From an uncultured Burkholderiales bacterium (GTDB lineage Bacteria; Pseudomonadota; Gammaproteobacteria; Burkholderiales; Thiobacillaceae), in assembly GCA_937949525.1 (NCBI GenBank), contig CALEDT010000017.1, positions 62,001-126,000 of the forward strand: a DNA stretch of 64,000 bases, written 5' to 3'. The position numbers and the translations under genes are program-made. The notes under the pieces were generated by a model. It searched no databases, was not told the DNA's origin, and worked only from the letters and a program-made list of their open reading frames with translations. This document shows, piece by piece, positions 14,079 to 23,378 of the stretch (within the stretch, counting starts at the first letter, position 1; each line of letters starts with the position of its first letter).

Positions 14079-15296
14079 TCAGGCGGCCGAATGCCCCTTG
14101 AGCTCGACCTTGACGTTCTCTTCGGCCGACAGGCCTTGGTAGTACTTCTTCAGCACCGCAGCGACTTCCGGACGGCTGAAGGTTTCCGGCAGATCCTGGC
14201 CTTCGGACAGCATCTTGCGCACCTTGGTGCCGGACAGCAGCACGCGGTCTTCGGCACTGTGCGGGCAGGTGCGCATGGAGGCCATGCCACCGCACTTGTT
14301 GCACCAGAAGGTCCAGTCGATCTTCAGCGGCAGCGTTTCCAGCGCACCGGCGGGAATCTCGTCGAAGATATGCTGCGCGTCGAACGGACCATAGTAATCG
14401 CCGACACCGGCGTGATCGCGACCGACGATCAGATGCGAGCAACCATAGTTCTGGCGGAACAACGCATGCAGCAGCGCCTCGCGCGGGCCGGCGTAGCGCA
14501 TGTCGAGCGGATAGCCGGCCTGCACCACGGTGTTCTTGACGAAATAGTTGTCGATCAGCGTGCTGATCGCCTCGCTGCGCACCTCGGCCGGAATGTCACC
14601 GGGTTTCAGCGCACCCAGCAGGGAATGGATCAGCACGCCGTCGCAGGTCTCGATGGCGATCTTGGCCAGATACTCGTGCGAGCGGTGCATGGGGTTGCGC
14701 GTCTGGAACGCGGCCACCTTGGCCCAGCCCATCTTCTCGAACAGCGCGCGCGTCTCGGCCGGCGTCATGAACTGGTCGCCATACTTTTCCTTGAAGCCGC
14801 CGGTGGACAACACCTTGACCGGACCGGCCAGGTTGATCGGCCCCTGGTCCATGACCATCTTCACGCCGGGGTGGGCGATGTCGGTGGTCTTGTAAACCAT
14901 CATGCACTCGTGGCCCTTGTCGATGCCGTAGATCTCGGTCACGCGCATGGTGCCCATGATCTCGTCGCCGTCCGCGCCGACCAGCGCGACGTCCTGACCC
15001 AGGCTCAGGGTTTCCGCGGTCTTGGCGTCGGTGGACAGCGTCACCGGAATCGGCCAGAAGGTGCCGTTGGCCATCTTGTAGCCGTCGCACACGCCGGCCC
15101 AGTCGGCATGGGTCATGAAGCCTTCCAGCGGGGTGAAGCCGCCAATGCCCATCATGATCAGATCGCCGGTCTCGCGCGAGCTCATCTTGATCTTGGGCAG
15201 GCTTTGCGCGCGGGCCAGCTCGGCATCGCGCGCCGCGCCTTCGAGCAGCAGGGGCTTCAGTTCGCCACCACCGTGGGGTTTCACGAGACGGGACAT
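14079..15296 (-). CDS. sat: Sulfate adenylyltransferase (ATP sulfurylase)
   Basis: A 405-residue homo-oligomeric ATP sulfurylase. With AprBA it converts APS and pyrophosphate to ATP and sulfate. It has the catalytic [11 protein letters not shown] at 198-208 and [11 protein letters not shown] at 292-302. A zinc-type set, C332, C335, C344 and H346, is also present. This is the dissimilatory Sat type, not CysDN. The start at 15296 is chosen for AAGGAG five bases upstream; an upstream extension of the frame has no family sequence. The gene leads sat-aprB-aprA, with about 200 bp before aprB and no obvious terminator there. Confidence 0.95.
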   Translation of the reverse strand: MSRLVKPHGGGELKPLLLEGAARDAELARAQSLPKIKMSSRETGDLIMMGIGGFTPLEGFMTHADWAGVCDGYKMANGTFWPIPVTLSTDAKTAETLSLGQDVALVGADGDEIMGTMRVTEIYGIDKGHECMMVYKTTDIAHPGVKMVMDQGPINLAGPVKVLSTGGFKEKYGDQFMTPAETRALFEKMGWAKVAAFQTRNPMHRSHEYLAKIAIETCDGVLIHSLLGALKPGDIPAEVRSEAISTLIDNYFVKNTVVQAGYPLDMRYAGPREALLHALFRQNYGCSHLIVGRDHAGVGDYYGPFDAQHIFDEIPAGALETLPLKIDWTFWCNKCGGMASMRTCPHSAEDRVLLSGTKVRKMLSEGQDLPETFSRPEVAAVLKKYYQGLSAEENVKVELKGHSAA

Positions 15297-15386
15297 GCGG
15301 ACTCCTTGGACAAGTTGACTGAGAACCCGGACAACCACTGCAGGTTCAGGGGATTCGAAAAAACTGATGGAGCAAGTGGGCGGCGA

Positions 15387-15448
15387 GAATAGCACCCGCA
15401 CCCACCCCTCTCTAATCAGACTTATTTTTTCCGAATAAATTTTTTTTG
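15387..15448 (-). promoter_or_regulatory. Candidate sat promoter with an AT-rich upstream element
   Basis: On the minus strand TAGAGA (15415-15410) and TATTCT (15392-15387) are separated by 17 bp. Each matches four of six sigma-70 consensus bases. Directly upstream, 15421-15448 is almost pure A/T with runs of A and T, like an UP element. The leader would be about 85 bases. The base pattern is observed; promoter strength is inferred. Confidence 0.5.
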
Positions 15449-15548
15449 GGAGCAAGACGTCCACTTAACCGCCCACGACGCCGCCGGGCCGACGACCAGG
15501 CGGCATCGGCGCTAGAATCGGATGCCGTCGAGGTTTAGCGGTGATGCC

Positions 15549-16262
15549 ATGTGCAAAAGCCCCCTGTTGCCGATTCTGATCCTGTCCCTGCTCACCGGCT
15601 GCGCTGGTCAAGGCATACAGCGCAAGGACGGCACCAGCAGCGCCCGCCCGTTCAAGGCCGCCAACCTGGCCAAGAGCGACGTGGACATGGTCATCGAGAT
15701 GCATCAGCAGGAGGTGCTGAAGAGCCTGAAGACCCTGACGCTGAAGCTCTATCGCCGCAACCCGCAGGAGTTCCGCAAGGTCGGCCTCGACTCGGCCGAG
15801 ACTGCGACCGACCGCATCTTCTCGCAACTCGACCGGTGGGCGGATGCGCCGCTGCGGCAGCTCGATTGGGAGGCGCAGTTCCGTCTGGCGTTTCTCGAAG
15901 GTTACAGCGGCGACCGCGTGCATGCCTTCATGAGTGCACTGACCATCATGTTGATGGCCGCCTATGAGGACAAGACCGCGTTCTATCTCCTGGACGAACT
16001 GTCCCCGCAAAAGCTTTACAACAGCGCGCGCAACATCGAGGTGGCGGTGTGGAAGCTGTCGAATGCGCGTCAGCCGAACGGCGCGCGCGTGCTCATCAGC
16101 AACAGCATGGACGGCGAGGTGCAGAACCTCAGCTTCGAGCGGGAATTCGGCAAATTGATCGCGCAGCAGGATGTGCTCGCCCTGATCATGGAGGACAAGA
16201 GCAACCGTTCGATCAACCGCATCCTGCAGAACGCCGCCACATTCATCTTCCTGCCGATCTGA
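15549..16262 (+). CDS. Putative outer-membrane lipoprotein, unknown function
   Basis: A 237-residue protein with a lipoprotein signal: MCKSPLLPILILSLLTGC, lipobox LTGC, lipidated Cys18. The mature part is mostly helical and includes ETATDRIFSQLDRW, EAQFRLAFLEGYSGDRVHAF and the C-terminal LIMEDKSNRSINRILQNAA. The ATG at 15549 gives a good lipobox position; an upstream start would spoil it. A TAGAAT box lies at 15513-15518. Its promoter region abuts that of sat, which is transcribed away from it. I do not recognise a named family. No catalytic motif is seen. Confidence 0.75.
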   Translation: MCKSPLLPILILSLLTGCAGQGIQRKDGTSSARPFKAANLAKSDVDMVIEMHQQEVLKSLKTLTLKLYRRNPQEFRKVGLDSAETATDRIFSQLDRWADAPLRQLDWEAQFRLAFLEGYSGDRVHAFMSALTIMLMAAYEDKTAFYLLDELSPQKLYNSARNIEVAVWKLSNARQPNGARVLISNSMDGEVQNLSFEREFGKLIAQQDVLALIMEDKSNRSINRILQNAATFIFLPI

Positions 16263-16344
16263 ACGCCCGGCGAGACCGCCGGCGCCTGTAACGGCAACGT
16301 CATGATGCGGTCACACAATGCCGCGTCTTTGCGGAGGACACAAC

Positions 16345-16797
16345 ATGGATTTGATACTGTGGCGCCACGCCGACGCCCAGGATGGCGAGCCCGATCTGGA
16401 TCGCGCGCTGACCGCCAAGGGTCACCGCCAGGCCACCGACATGGCGGCCTGGCTGCGCGCGCGCCTGCCCGACAATGTGCGTGTGCTGGTCAGTCCGGCG
16501 CGGCGCGCGCGCCAGACGGCGGATGCACTGGGCTTGGACTATCGCATCGTCGACGAGATCGCGCCGGGCGCAGACGGCGTCCACGTGCTGAGCGCGGCGG
16601 GCTGGCCGGATGCCGGCGAGAGCGCGCTGGTGGTGGGGCATCAGCCGACTTTGGGCGAGGCGGTCAGCCTGCTCTTGTACGGCGAGGCGCGCGAACTCAG
16701 CATCAAGAAAGGCGGCGTGCTGTGGCTGAGCAACCGGGTGCGCGGCAGCAAACCGCAAACCATCCTGCGTGCGGCGATGATGCCGGACATGCTGTAA
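16345..16797 (+). CDS. sixA: Phosphohistidine phosphatase SixA
   Basis: A 150-residue histidine-phosphatase-superfamily protein. SixA removes phosphate from phosphohistidine on signalling or PTS proteins. The RHA motif (R7, H8 in LILWRHADA) carries the nucleophile. VSPARRARQTA supplies the second arginine, and VVGHQP the second histidine. The size fits SixA rather than larger phosphoglycerate mutases. GGAGG lies eight bases upstream of the ATG. It converges on the HDOD/EAL gene with a very short gap. Confidence 0.88.
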   Translation: MDLILWRHADAQDGEPDLDRALTAKGHRQATDMAAWLRARLPDNVRVLVSPARRARQTADALGLDYRIVDEIAPGADGVHVLSAAGWPDAGESALVVGHQPTLGEAVSLLLYGEARELSIKKGGVLWLSNRVRGSKPQTILRAAMMPDML

Positions 16798-16803
16798 ACC
16801 CGC

Positions 16804-18024
16804 CTAGCTGTCCAGGTCGAGCTGTTCCACCCAGGCCAACGCTTGCAGGTGCGCCTCGCTGACTTGGCGCGGCAACAGCATGAGTGATTCGGTCAGGGCT
16901 TCCAGACGCCGTTCATCGCCCTCCTCCACCGCTTCGGCCAGGGCGAGGAACGGCCCGTACAGACCGGAACGATCGAGCAGCGCGTCGGCGATCTTGTCGG
17001 CGATGACGATGCGCTCCAGCACCTGATCCATCGGCATTTCCAGAAAAGCCGGCAGCAGGGAAAACACGCCGACGATGAACAGATTGTCCTGATCGGCACG
17101 CGGCAACGCGTTCTTGGCCAGCAATTCGCACAGACGCCCGCGCGTGATGGCCGTGCGTGCCAACGTCGGCGAGGACGGCGACGCACCGGCGGTGGCCAGC
17201 AGCAGCGTCAGCCAGCGGTACAGCGGCTGCATGCCGAGTATCGTGACCGCATGGCGAATGGACTGGACTTCGCAGGACAAGCCGAAGCCGGCCGAGTTGA
17301 TGTAACGCAGCAGCTTGAACGTGAGCGCGACATCCTTCTTGAACAGCGGCTCCAGTTCCCGCACATCGACCCCTTGTCGCACCTTGTCCAGCAACATGAT
17401 CACGGTGGCGTGGTTGGGATTGATGACCCGTGCGACCAGATGCTCGGGATGCGCAAAGTAGTAGCCCTGGAAAAAATCGAAGCCGAGCGCCTGGCAGCGC
17501 TTGAACTGATCGAGTGTCTCCACTTTTTCGGCCACCAGCTTCACCGGATGCCGGCGCAACCGCGCGACCAGTCCGGCCAGTTCGGTCGGTGTGTACGCGA
17601 GCACATCGACCTTGACATAGCTGGCATGCGGCAGCAGCGTCTGCGCGTCGGGCGTATCCTGGAAGTCGTCCAACGCGAAGCGGTAGCCCTCGGCCCGTAA
17701 CGCGTCGACGCGTTCGAGGACGTCGGCCGTCGCGTGCACGGTCTCCAACAACTCGATGACCACATACTCGGGTGGCAACAGGGTCGACAGGTCCGACTGC
17801 AACAGGTCGGCCGCCATGTTGACGAACGCCAGCTTGCCCTTGAGCAACCACTCCGCGCCCATGTTCATCAGCGTGTTGGCGATCACCTGCAGGCCGGCGG
17901 CGACGTCATCCTCGATGACCGCGGTGCGGCTGTCGGCGGTGTCACGAAACAGCAGTTCGTAGGCGTAGAGGCGATGCTGGCCGTCGACGATGGGTTGACG
18001 GGCGATGAAAGCGTCTTGACTCAT
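16804..18024 (-). CDS. EAL-HDOD domain signalling protein
   Basis: A 406-residue protein with an N-terminal EAL-like domain (about 1-200) and a C-terminal HDOD domain (about 205-390). The family start IARQPIVDGQHRLYAYELLFR is clear. The EAL motif is ELL, and the metal-binding residues of active phosphodiesterases are not evident. It is therefore probably a non-catalytic regulator, as is usual for YuxH-type members. HDOD signatures include LTFKLLRYINSAGFG and IRHAVTILG. It is the last gene of the chemotaxis operon, 77 bp after cheA, suggesting a link to motility control. Confidence 0.85.
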   Translation of the reverse strand: MSQDAFIARQPIVDGQHRLYAYELLFRDTADSRTAVIEDDVAAGLQVIANTLMNMGAEWLLKGKLAFVNMAADLLQSDLSTLLPPEYVVIELLETVHATADVLERVDALRAEGYRFALDDFQDTPDAQTLLPHASYVKVDVLAYTPTELAGLVARLRRHPVKLVAEKVETLDQFKRCQALGFDFFQGYYFAHPEHLVARVINPNHATVIMLLDKVRQGVDVRELEPLFKKDVALTFKLLRYINSAGFGLSCEVQSIRHAVTILGMQPLYRWLTLLLATAGASPSSPTLARTAITRGRLCELLAKNALPRADQDNLFIVGVFSLLPAFLEMPMDQVLERIVIADKIADALLDRSGLYGPFLALAEAVEEGDERRLEALTESLMLLPRQVSEAHLQALAWVEQLDLDS

Positions 18025-18101
18025 GAGCGGTGGCTGAGGCGAGATGGTCGATTCAGGGGAGGCCGCGGCGCGTCGCCCAGCCCGGCAGGCCGCGCCCGGC
18101 T

Positions 18102-20006
18102 TTACGCACGAGCAAACAGACTGGACGGCGTATCGACACCGACGTCGCCCAACAACTCCTCCATGTCCAACACCAGCACGATCGAGCCGTCACCGGACAG
18201 GGTGGCGCCGGCGATGCCCTTGGGCTTGATGTCGGACAGCGGCTTGATGACCACGTCGTCGCGCCCGACGAAGCCGTCCACCGCCATGATGAAGGTTGAC
18301 TCGGCGGCATGCATCAGCACGCCGAACGCCGGCGCCTGACGCGCCTCCCAACCGATCAGGCGGGCCAGGCTGCGCACCGGCAACACTTCCTCGCGCACCA
18401 CCATGGTGGCGCGTCCCGACACCTGTTGCAGTTCGCCCTGCTTGATGGGAATGATCTCGCGCACCATGGACAGCGGCACGGCGAACGACTGGTTGTTCAG
18501 GCGCACCACCAGCACCGGCAGGATGGCCAGCGTCAGCGGCAGCGAAATGGTGAACGTGGACCCCTGCCCCGGCACCGAGACGACATCGATCTTGCCGTTG
18601 AGGCGGCCGATGTTGGTCTTGACCACATCCATGCCAACCCCACGCCCGGACACGTTCGAGATCTCATCCTTGGTGGAGAAGCCCGGCAGGAACACCAGAT
18701 GCAGGCTTTGACGGTCATCCAGACTGTTGGCGGTTTCCGCGTCGATCACGCCCTTCTCCACCGCCTTGCGCCGGATCACGTCCGGGCGCATGCCCTTGCC
18801 GTCGTCGGAGATCTCGATGTAGATGTGATCACCCACCTGGCTGGCCGACAGCGTGACGATGGCCTTGGGCGACTTGTTCGCCGCCATGCGTTCCTCCGGC
18901 GTCTCGACGCCGTGATCGACCGCGTTGCGCACCAGATGCACCAGCGGATCGTTGAGATCCTCGATCATGGTCTTGTCGAGCTCGGTTTCCTCGCCCGACA
19001 GTACCAGTTCCACGTCCTTGCCGAGCTGGCGCGCGAGGTCGCGCGCCAGGCGCGGATACTTCTGGAACAGCCGCCCGATCGGCTGCATGCGCGTCTTCAT
19101 GACCGCGTTCTGCAGATCGGAAACCAGCAGATCGAGCTGGCTGACCGCGATGTCCAGGGCCTTGAGCGTCTCCTGGTCGGTGCGGCCGTGCAATATCTGG
19201 GTTTTCAGGTTGGCGATGCGGTTCTTGGTCAGGCCGATCTCGCCCGACAGATTGAGCACCTGATCCAGGCGCGCCGTGTCGATGCGTATCGTGGTTTCCT
19301 TCTGCAAGTTCTGCACCGGCGCCTGAGCGGCCGGCTGAGCCACGCGCGACGGCGTCGGCAAGTCCTGCACGGGCGCCCGTTGCGCCGGCGGCGCGGCGCC
19401 CGCCGGGGCGGTGGCGGACGCTGCGACGGACTGAACCGTAGCCGCCGGCACGCTGGGCGCCACGCCGCCGGTGAGCACCGCATGCAGCGCATCCCAGTTG
19501 ATGTCGTCGATCCCGGGCGGGCCATCGCCGCTCGCGGCGGGCCCCGCCACCGGCATTTTCGCCGCCGGCGCCTCCGGCACGGCCGCCGCTGCGGCGCTAC
19601 GGGCGGGCAGAGCCTTGCCGGCCAAGGCATCATCGAGCGCACGCAGCAAGGCGCTGTCCGCCGCATCCGGTTGCACCGCCTGGGACAGCGCGCCGAACAT
19701 TGCGCGCACGCTGGCGGTGGCCGCCATGATGATATCCATCAGTTCCGCACTCAGATGCAGCTCGCCATTGCGCAGCTTGTCGAACAGGTTTTCGGTGCGA
19801 TGGCACAGGTTCACCAGGTTCTCGGCATTGAGAAAACCGGCGCCGCCCTTGATGGTATGGAAGCCGCGAAAGATGTCGTTGAGCAGCTCGCGATCCTCCG
19901 GGCGTTTCTCCAGATCGACCAGCTTGTTGTCGACCTGCGACAGCAGTTCACCCGCCTCCAGCAGGAAGTCCTGCAGCAGCTCTTCCATTCCGGCGAAGTC
20001 ACTCAT
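18102..20006 (-). CDS. cheA: Chemotaxis histidine kinase CheA
   Basis: A 634-residue cytoplasmic kinase that phosphorylates CheY. The Hpt domain carries His50 in GFHTIKGGAGFL. An alanine/proline-rich linker (about 130-235) replaces a clear P2 domain. Dimerisation, ATPase and CheW-like domains follow. The N box is LVRNAVDHG, G1 is DDGKGM and G2 is GRGVGMDVV. The C-terminus is a CheW-like domain with FAVPLSMVREI. The linker contains a repeated APVQ(D/N)L motif. The gene follows cheZ by 57 bp. It is complete. Confidence 0.95.
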   Translation of the reverse strand: MSDFAGMEELLQDFLLEAGELLSQVDNKLVDLEKRPEDRELLNDIFRGFHTIKGGAGFLNAENLVNLCHRTENLFDKLRNGELHLSAELMDIIMAATASVRAMFGALSQAVQPDAADSALLRALDDALAGKALPARSAAAAAVPEAPAAKMPVAGPAASGDGPPGIDDINWDALHAVLTGGVAPSVPAATVQSVAASATAPAGAAPPAQRAPVQDLPTPSRVAQPAAQAPVQNLQKETTIRIDTARLDQVLNLSGEIGLTKNRIANLKTQILHGRTDQETLKALDIAVSQLDLLVSDLQNAVMKTRMQPIGRLFQKYPRLARDLARQLGKDVELVLSGEETELDKTMIEDLNDPLVHLVRNAVDHGVETPEERMAANKSPKAIVTLSASQVGDHIYIEISDDGKGMRPDVIRRKAVEKGVIDAETANSLDDRQSLHLVFLPGFSTKDEISNVSGRGVGMDVVKTNIGRLNGKIDVVSVPGQGSTFTISLPLTLAILPVLVVRLNNQSFAVPLSMVREIIPIKQGELQQVSGRATMVVREEVLPVRSLARLIGWEARQAPAFGVLMHAAESTFIMAVDGFVGRDDVVIKPLSDIKPKGIAGATLSGDGSIVLVLDMEELLGDVGVDTPSSLFARA

Positions 20007-20063
20007 CGTCTTCTCCTGTGCGCACGGGGCAGATGGCTGTCACCGCACCGGCACGCGCCGATT

Positions 20064-20831
20064 TCAGAACCCCAGGCTTTCCAACAGATCGTCGACCTGC
20101 TCCTGACTGGTCACCACATCACTGCGGCCGGCCGCATTGATCACCGGACCATTGAGCAGGCCGGGAGAGACCGCCTGTCGCTTGTCCTCCGGGGTGGTCT
20201 CGATCAGCAGCTTGAGCAGTTCGGATTCCAGATTCTGCGCGGCATCCAGCACCCGTTTGATGACCTGACCGGTAAGGTCCTGGAAATCCTGCGCCAGGAT
20301 GATTTCCATCAGTTGGGCGTTGGTCGCCTCGGTGCGCTCGGGCACGGCACGCAGATAGCCATGCGTATCACGCACCAACTGCTTGAATTCGTCCACACCG
20401 AGTTGCTTGGCGAACAGCCTGTCCCACTGCCCGGCCAACCTGATCGCGTCCGTGCTCAACGCACTCTGGATCGGCTGGGCCGCCTCGGCGGCATTGAGTG
20501 TGCGCTCCGCCGCCTTGGCGGTCATCGCGGCGATGTAGTTGAGGCGGTCGCGATTGTCCGGCAGCTCGCTGGCGACCTTCTCCAGGGTCTTGTCATAGCC
20601 GAGTTCGCGCAGCAGGTTGTGCAGGCCGCGCGTCATCTGCCCGAGCCGGGCGAATACGCGCTCCGGACAGGCAGCGTGCTCCTCGCCGGCCTCACGCGTC
20701 ATCGCCGCGCTGATGCTGTCGAACAGGCTCTCCAGTTCGGGGGGGTCACCCGCGGCCGGCGCCGGGCGCGGCTGGCTGGCCTGCGCGATGCTGTCGAACA
20801 AGGCCTCCAGTTCGGGGGAATCGCCGCTCAT
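20064..20831 (-). CDS. cheZ: CheY-P phosphatase CheZ
   Basis: A 255-residue protein that removes phosphate from CheY-P. The catalytic region reads LAQDFQDLTGQVIKRV, containing the active-site Asp and Gln. The C-terminal CheY-binding tail is SQEQVDDLLESLGF. The long helical middle fits the family. The N-terminus contains two near-identical segments, SPELEALFDSI and PPELESLFDSI, about 26 residues apart, an unusual duplication. GGAG lies five bases before the ATG at 20831. It sits between cheY and cheA. Confidence 0.93.
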   Translation of the reverse strand: MSGDSPELEALFDSIAQASQPRPAPAAGDPPELESLFDSISAAMTREAGEEHAACPERVFARLGQMTRGLHNLLRELGYDKTLEKVASELPDNRDRLNYIAAMTAKAAERTLNAAEAAQPIQSALSTDAIRLAGQWDRLFAKQLGVDEFKQLVRDTHGYLRAVPERTEATNAQLMEIILAQDFQDLTGQVIKRVLDAAQNLESELLKLLIETTPEDKRQAVSPGLLNGPVINAAGRSDVVTSQEQVDDLLESLGF

Positions 20832-20863
20832 CGTGTCTCCTGCTGCGCGCACCGACGCGCGCA

Positions 20864-21253
20864 TCACATACCGAATTTCTCGAAAATCTTGCCCAACTTC
20901 TCTTCCAGCGTGGCGGCGGTGAACGGCTTGACGATGTAGCCCGACGCGCCCGCCTGCGCCGCTTCGATGATGTTCTCCTTCCTCGCCTCGGCGGTGATCA
21001 TCAGCACCGGCAGATGTTTGAGGGCGCCGTCGGCACGGATCGCGCGCAACAGTTCGATGCCGGTCATGTTGGGCATGTTCCAGTCCGTGACGACGAACTG
21101 GAAATTGCCACCCCTGAGTTTCTGTAGCGCGGCGACGCCGTCCTCCGCTTCGTCCACATTGGCATAGCCCAACTCCTTGAGCAGATTACGCACGATGCGG
21201 CGCATGGTGGAGAAGTCATCCACCACCAGAAATTTCAGGTTCTTGTCGGCCAT
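20864..21253 (-). CDS. cheY: Chemotaxis response regulator CheY
   Basis: A 129-residue single receiver domain that binds the flagellar motor when phosphorylated. The acid pair is D12-D13, the phospho-acceptor Asp57 is in [12 protein letters not shown], and the conserved lysine is in YIVKPF. The motif [17 protein letters not shown] is typical of gammaproteobacterial CheY. It sits 32 bp before cheZ and after the second cheV. Complete. Confidence 0.95.
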   Translation of the reverse strand: MADKNLKFLVVDDFSTMRRIVRNLLKELGYANVDEAEDGVAALQKLRGGNFQFVVTDWNMPNMTGIELLRAIRADGALKHLPVLMITAEARKENIIEAAQAGASGYIVKPFTAATLEEKLGKIFEKFGM

Positions 21254-21311
21254 CGCCCATCCTTGCAGTACGCATAGATGCCGGGATTGTAATCGTCGCT
21301 GCCGGATCGCA

Positions 21312-22250
21312 TCAGCGTCGCAGGAAAGTCAACAGGGTGTCCGCCAGCACCGCCGGATCGAACTTGGCGACGTAGGCGTCGACACCCACCTGCTGCCCCA
21401 TGGTGCGGTTGGCCTCCGACGACAGCGACGAATGCATGACCACCGGAATGCCGGCGAAGCGGCCGTCGGTCTTGATGTTGCGCGTCAGTACGTAGCCGTC
21501 CATCTCCGGCATCTCCGCATCCACCAGGATGAGTTGGATCTGGTTGCGCAGCGGAATACGCTCGCCCGAGGCGCGATTGGCAATACCCAGCAGCTTGTCC
21601 CAGGCCTCGCGTCCATCGTTGGCCTGGATGTACTTGACGCCGAGCTTGTCCAGCACCGAGATGATCTCCCGGCGCGCAACGCTGGAGTCATCGGCGAAGA
21701 ATACCGTGGTTTCATGCGCACTTTCGACATGGGGTAGGGTCGGCATCGGCTTTTCGCCCAAGACCTCCACCAGCACGCGCTCCACGTCGAGGATGGACAC
21801 CAGGCGTCCATCGTCGAGCTCGGTGATCGCAGTGATCATGCCCTCCTGACCGGCGAGCATATTCTCCGGCGGCTTCACGCGATCCCAGTCGACACGGATG
21901 ATGCGATCGACCTCATGCACCAGGAAGCCCTGGGTGTGACGCGAGAACTCGGTCACGATCATGGTCTGCCCCAAGCCGGCGGGTACGTTGTCGAGCTGGA
22001 TGAAATGCGCCAGCGAAATCACCGGGATGATGCTGCCGCGCAGCGAAATGACGCCCTCCACGCCGGCGGGCATGTTCGGGGTCAGGGTGATGGGCGGCGT
22101 GGGCGAAACCTCGCGCACTTTGAACACGTTGATACCAAAGGTCTCGTGCGTGCCCAACGAGAACAGCAGCAGTTCCATCTTGTTGGAGCCGGCAAGCTTG
22201 GTGCGCGCATCCACCGCGGCCAGCAGTTTGTTGGGTTCCAGCTCATTCAT
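21312..22250 (-). CDS. cheV: Chemotaxis coupling protein CheV, copy 1
   Basis: A 312-residue protein with an N-terminal CheW-like domain (about 20-165) and a C-terminal receiver domain (about 180-310). CheW marks include [12 protein letters not shown] and the [12 protein letters not shown] strand. Receiver marks are [12 protein letters not shown] and the phospho-acceptor in [13 protein letters not shown]. CheV couples receptors to CheA and may act in adaptation. The ATG at 22250 is preceded by GGAG. It lies 31 bp after a second, related cheV. Confidence 0.93.
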   Translation of the reverse strand: MNELEPNKLLAAVDARTKLAGSNKMELLLFSLGTHETFGINVFKVREVSPTPPITLTPNMPAGVEGVISLRGSIIPVISLAHFIQLDNVPAGLGQTMIVTEFSRHTQGFLVHEVDRIIRVDWDRVKPPENMLAGQEGMITAITELDDGRLVSILDVERVLVEVLGEKPMPTLPHVESAHETTVFFADDSSVARREIISVLDKLGVKYIQANDGREAWDKLLGIANRASGERIPLRNQIQLILVDAEMPEMDGYVLTRNIKTDGRFAGIPVVMHSSLSSEANRTMGQQVGVDAYVAKFDPAVLADTLLTFLRR

Positions 22251-22281
22251 GACGGGAGTCTCCAATGCCGATGCGCGTGGA

Positions 22282-23223
22282 TCATTTCAACAGTCGGTTG
22301 AGCACCTCGGCGAGCCGGTGCGGCTCGAACTTGGGCACATACTCATCGACGCCGACGGAAATACCCAGTTGGCGGTTGGCGTCCGAGGACAACGAGGAAT
22401 GCATGAGCACCGGGATGCCGGCGAAGCGGATGTCGGTCTTGATGTTCTTGGTGAGCACGTAGCCATCCATTTCCGGCATTTCCACGTCGGTCAGCACCAA
22501 TTGCACATAGTCACGGGCTTTTTTGCCGGCGATCTCGGCCTGAGCGGCGATCTTCTGCATCTCCTCCCAGGCCTGACGGCCGTTGATGGTGGCGATACCG
22601 CGCACCTGCAGCGCCTCCAGCGTGCGCTCCACCTGCTTGCGCGCCACCGAGGAATCATCCGCGTACAGTACGGTGCAGTCGCTGCGACCGAGCGGCTCCA
22701 ACGTCTCGAACAGATGGCTGTCGTCAGTCTGCGAGGTGTCGGCGAGGATCTTCTCCACGTCCAGCATCATGACCAGACGGCCGTCCTTCAGCTCCGTGAC
22801 CGCCGTGACCAGGCCCCCCATGCGCGCCGTCAGCATGGATGGCGGCACTTTCATTTCCGCCCAGTCGAGGCGCAGGATGGTATCGACCTCACCGACCAGG
22901 AAGCCCTGGGTATGGCCGTTGTATTCGGTGACGATCATGATCGACGGCGGCGCGTCGGTAGGCGTGCCGATGTACTTCGCCAGATCGACCACCGGCACCA
23001 ATACGCCACGCAGACTCACCATCCCCTCGACCGCAGCCGGCATGTCGGGCGCGCGCGTAATCGCCGGGATACGCATGACTTCGCGCACCTTGAACACGTT
23101 GATGCCGAAGGTCTCCTTGCGCTGCGTGGAAGTATCGGTACCGAGCGTGAACAACAGGATCTCCAGCTTGTTGGCGCCGGCGAGTTTGGTTCGGGCATCG
23201 ATACGTCTGAGCAGTTCCGACAT
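22282..23223 (-). CDS. cheV: Chemotaxis coupling protein CheV, copy 2
   Basis: A 313-residue CheW-receiver fusion and the first gene of the chemotaxis operon. It shares [23 protein letters not shown]-type strands and [22 protein letters not shown] with copy 1. The two are clear paralogues but far from identical. The phospho-acceptor is in LVLTDVEMPEMDG. A short insert, TDTSTQRKE, precedes the CheW beta strand. The start at 23223 has GAGG upstream. A FliA-type promoter lies 50 bp upstream. Confidence 0.93.
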   Translation of the reverse strand: MSELLRRIDARTKLAGANKLEILLFTLGTDTSTQRKETFGINVFKVREVMRIPAITRAPDMPAAVEGMVSLRGVLVPVVDLAKYIGTPTDAPPSIMIVTEYNGHTQGFLVGEVDTILRLDWAEMKVPPSMLTARMGGLVTAVTELKDGRLVMMLDVEKILADTSQTDDSHLFETLEPLGRSDCTVLYADDSSVARKQVERTLEALQVRGIATINGRQAWEEMQKIAAQAEIAGKKARDYVQLVLTDVEMPEMDGYVLTKNIKTDIRFAGIPVLMHSSLSSDANRQLGISVGVDEYVPKFEPHRLAEVLNRLLK

Positions 23224-23273
23224 GGCAGCCTCGGAGATAAGGGTCGACCACGGTGCGCCCGTGGTGTGTCGGA

Positions 23274-23301
23274 TCATCGGCAGACGGCACGGAAAACTTT
23301 A
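23274..23301 (-). promoter_or_regulatory. FliA (sigma-28) type promoter of the chemotaxis operon
   Basis: On the minus strand TAAAGTTT (23301-23294) is followed after 12 bases by GCCGATGA (23281-23274). The sigma-28 consensus is TAAAGTTT, 11 bases, GCCGATAA. Fifteen of 16 box bases match with one extra spacer base. The cheV copy 2 ATG is about 45 bases beyond the predicted start. This fits late-class control of chemotaxis genes. Confidence 0.75.
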
Positions 23302-23378
23302 GCGCGGCCACGGCGGGCCCCTCTTCTCCCGTCATCGGCCGTTCATTATCATGACCGCATCCGACGCCGCCCCCAATC

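Noticed and set aside
18309-20939. Long open frame opposite cheA and cheZ
   Set aside because: Antisense to well-supported genes, with low-complexity composition and no ribosome site.
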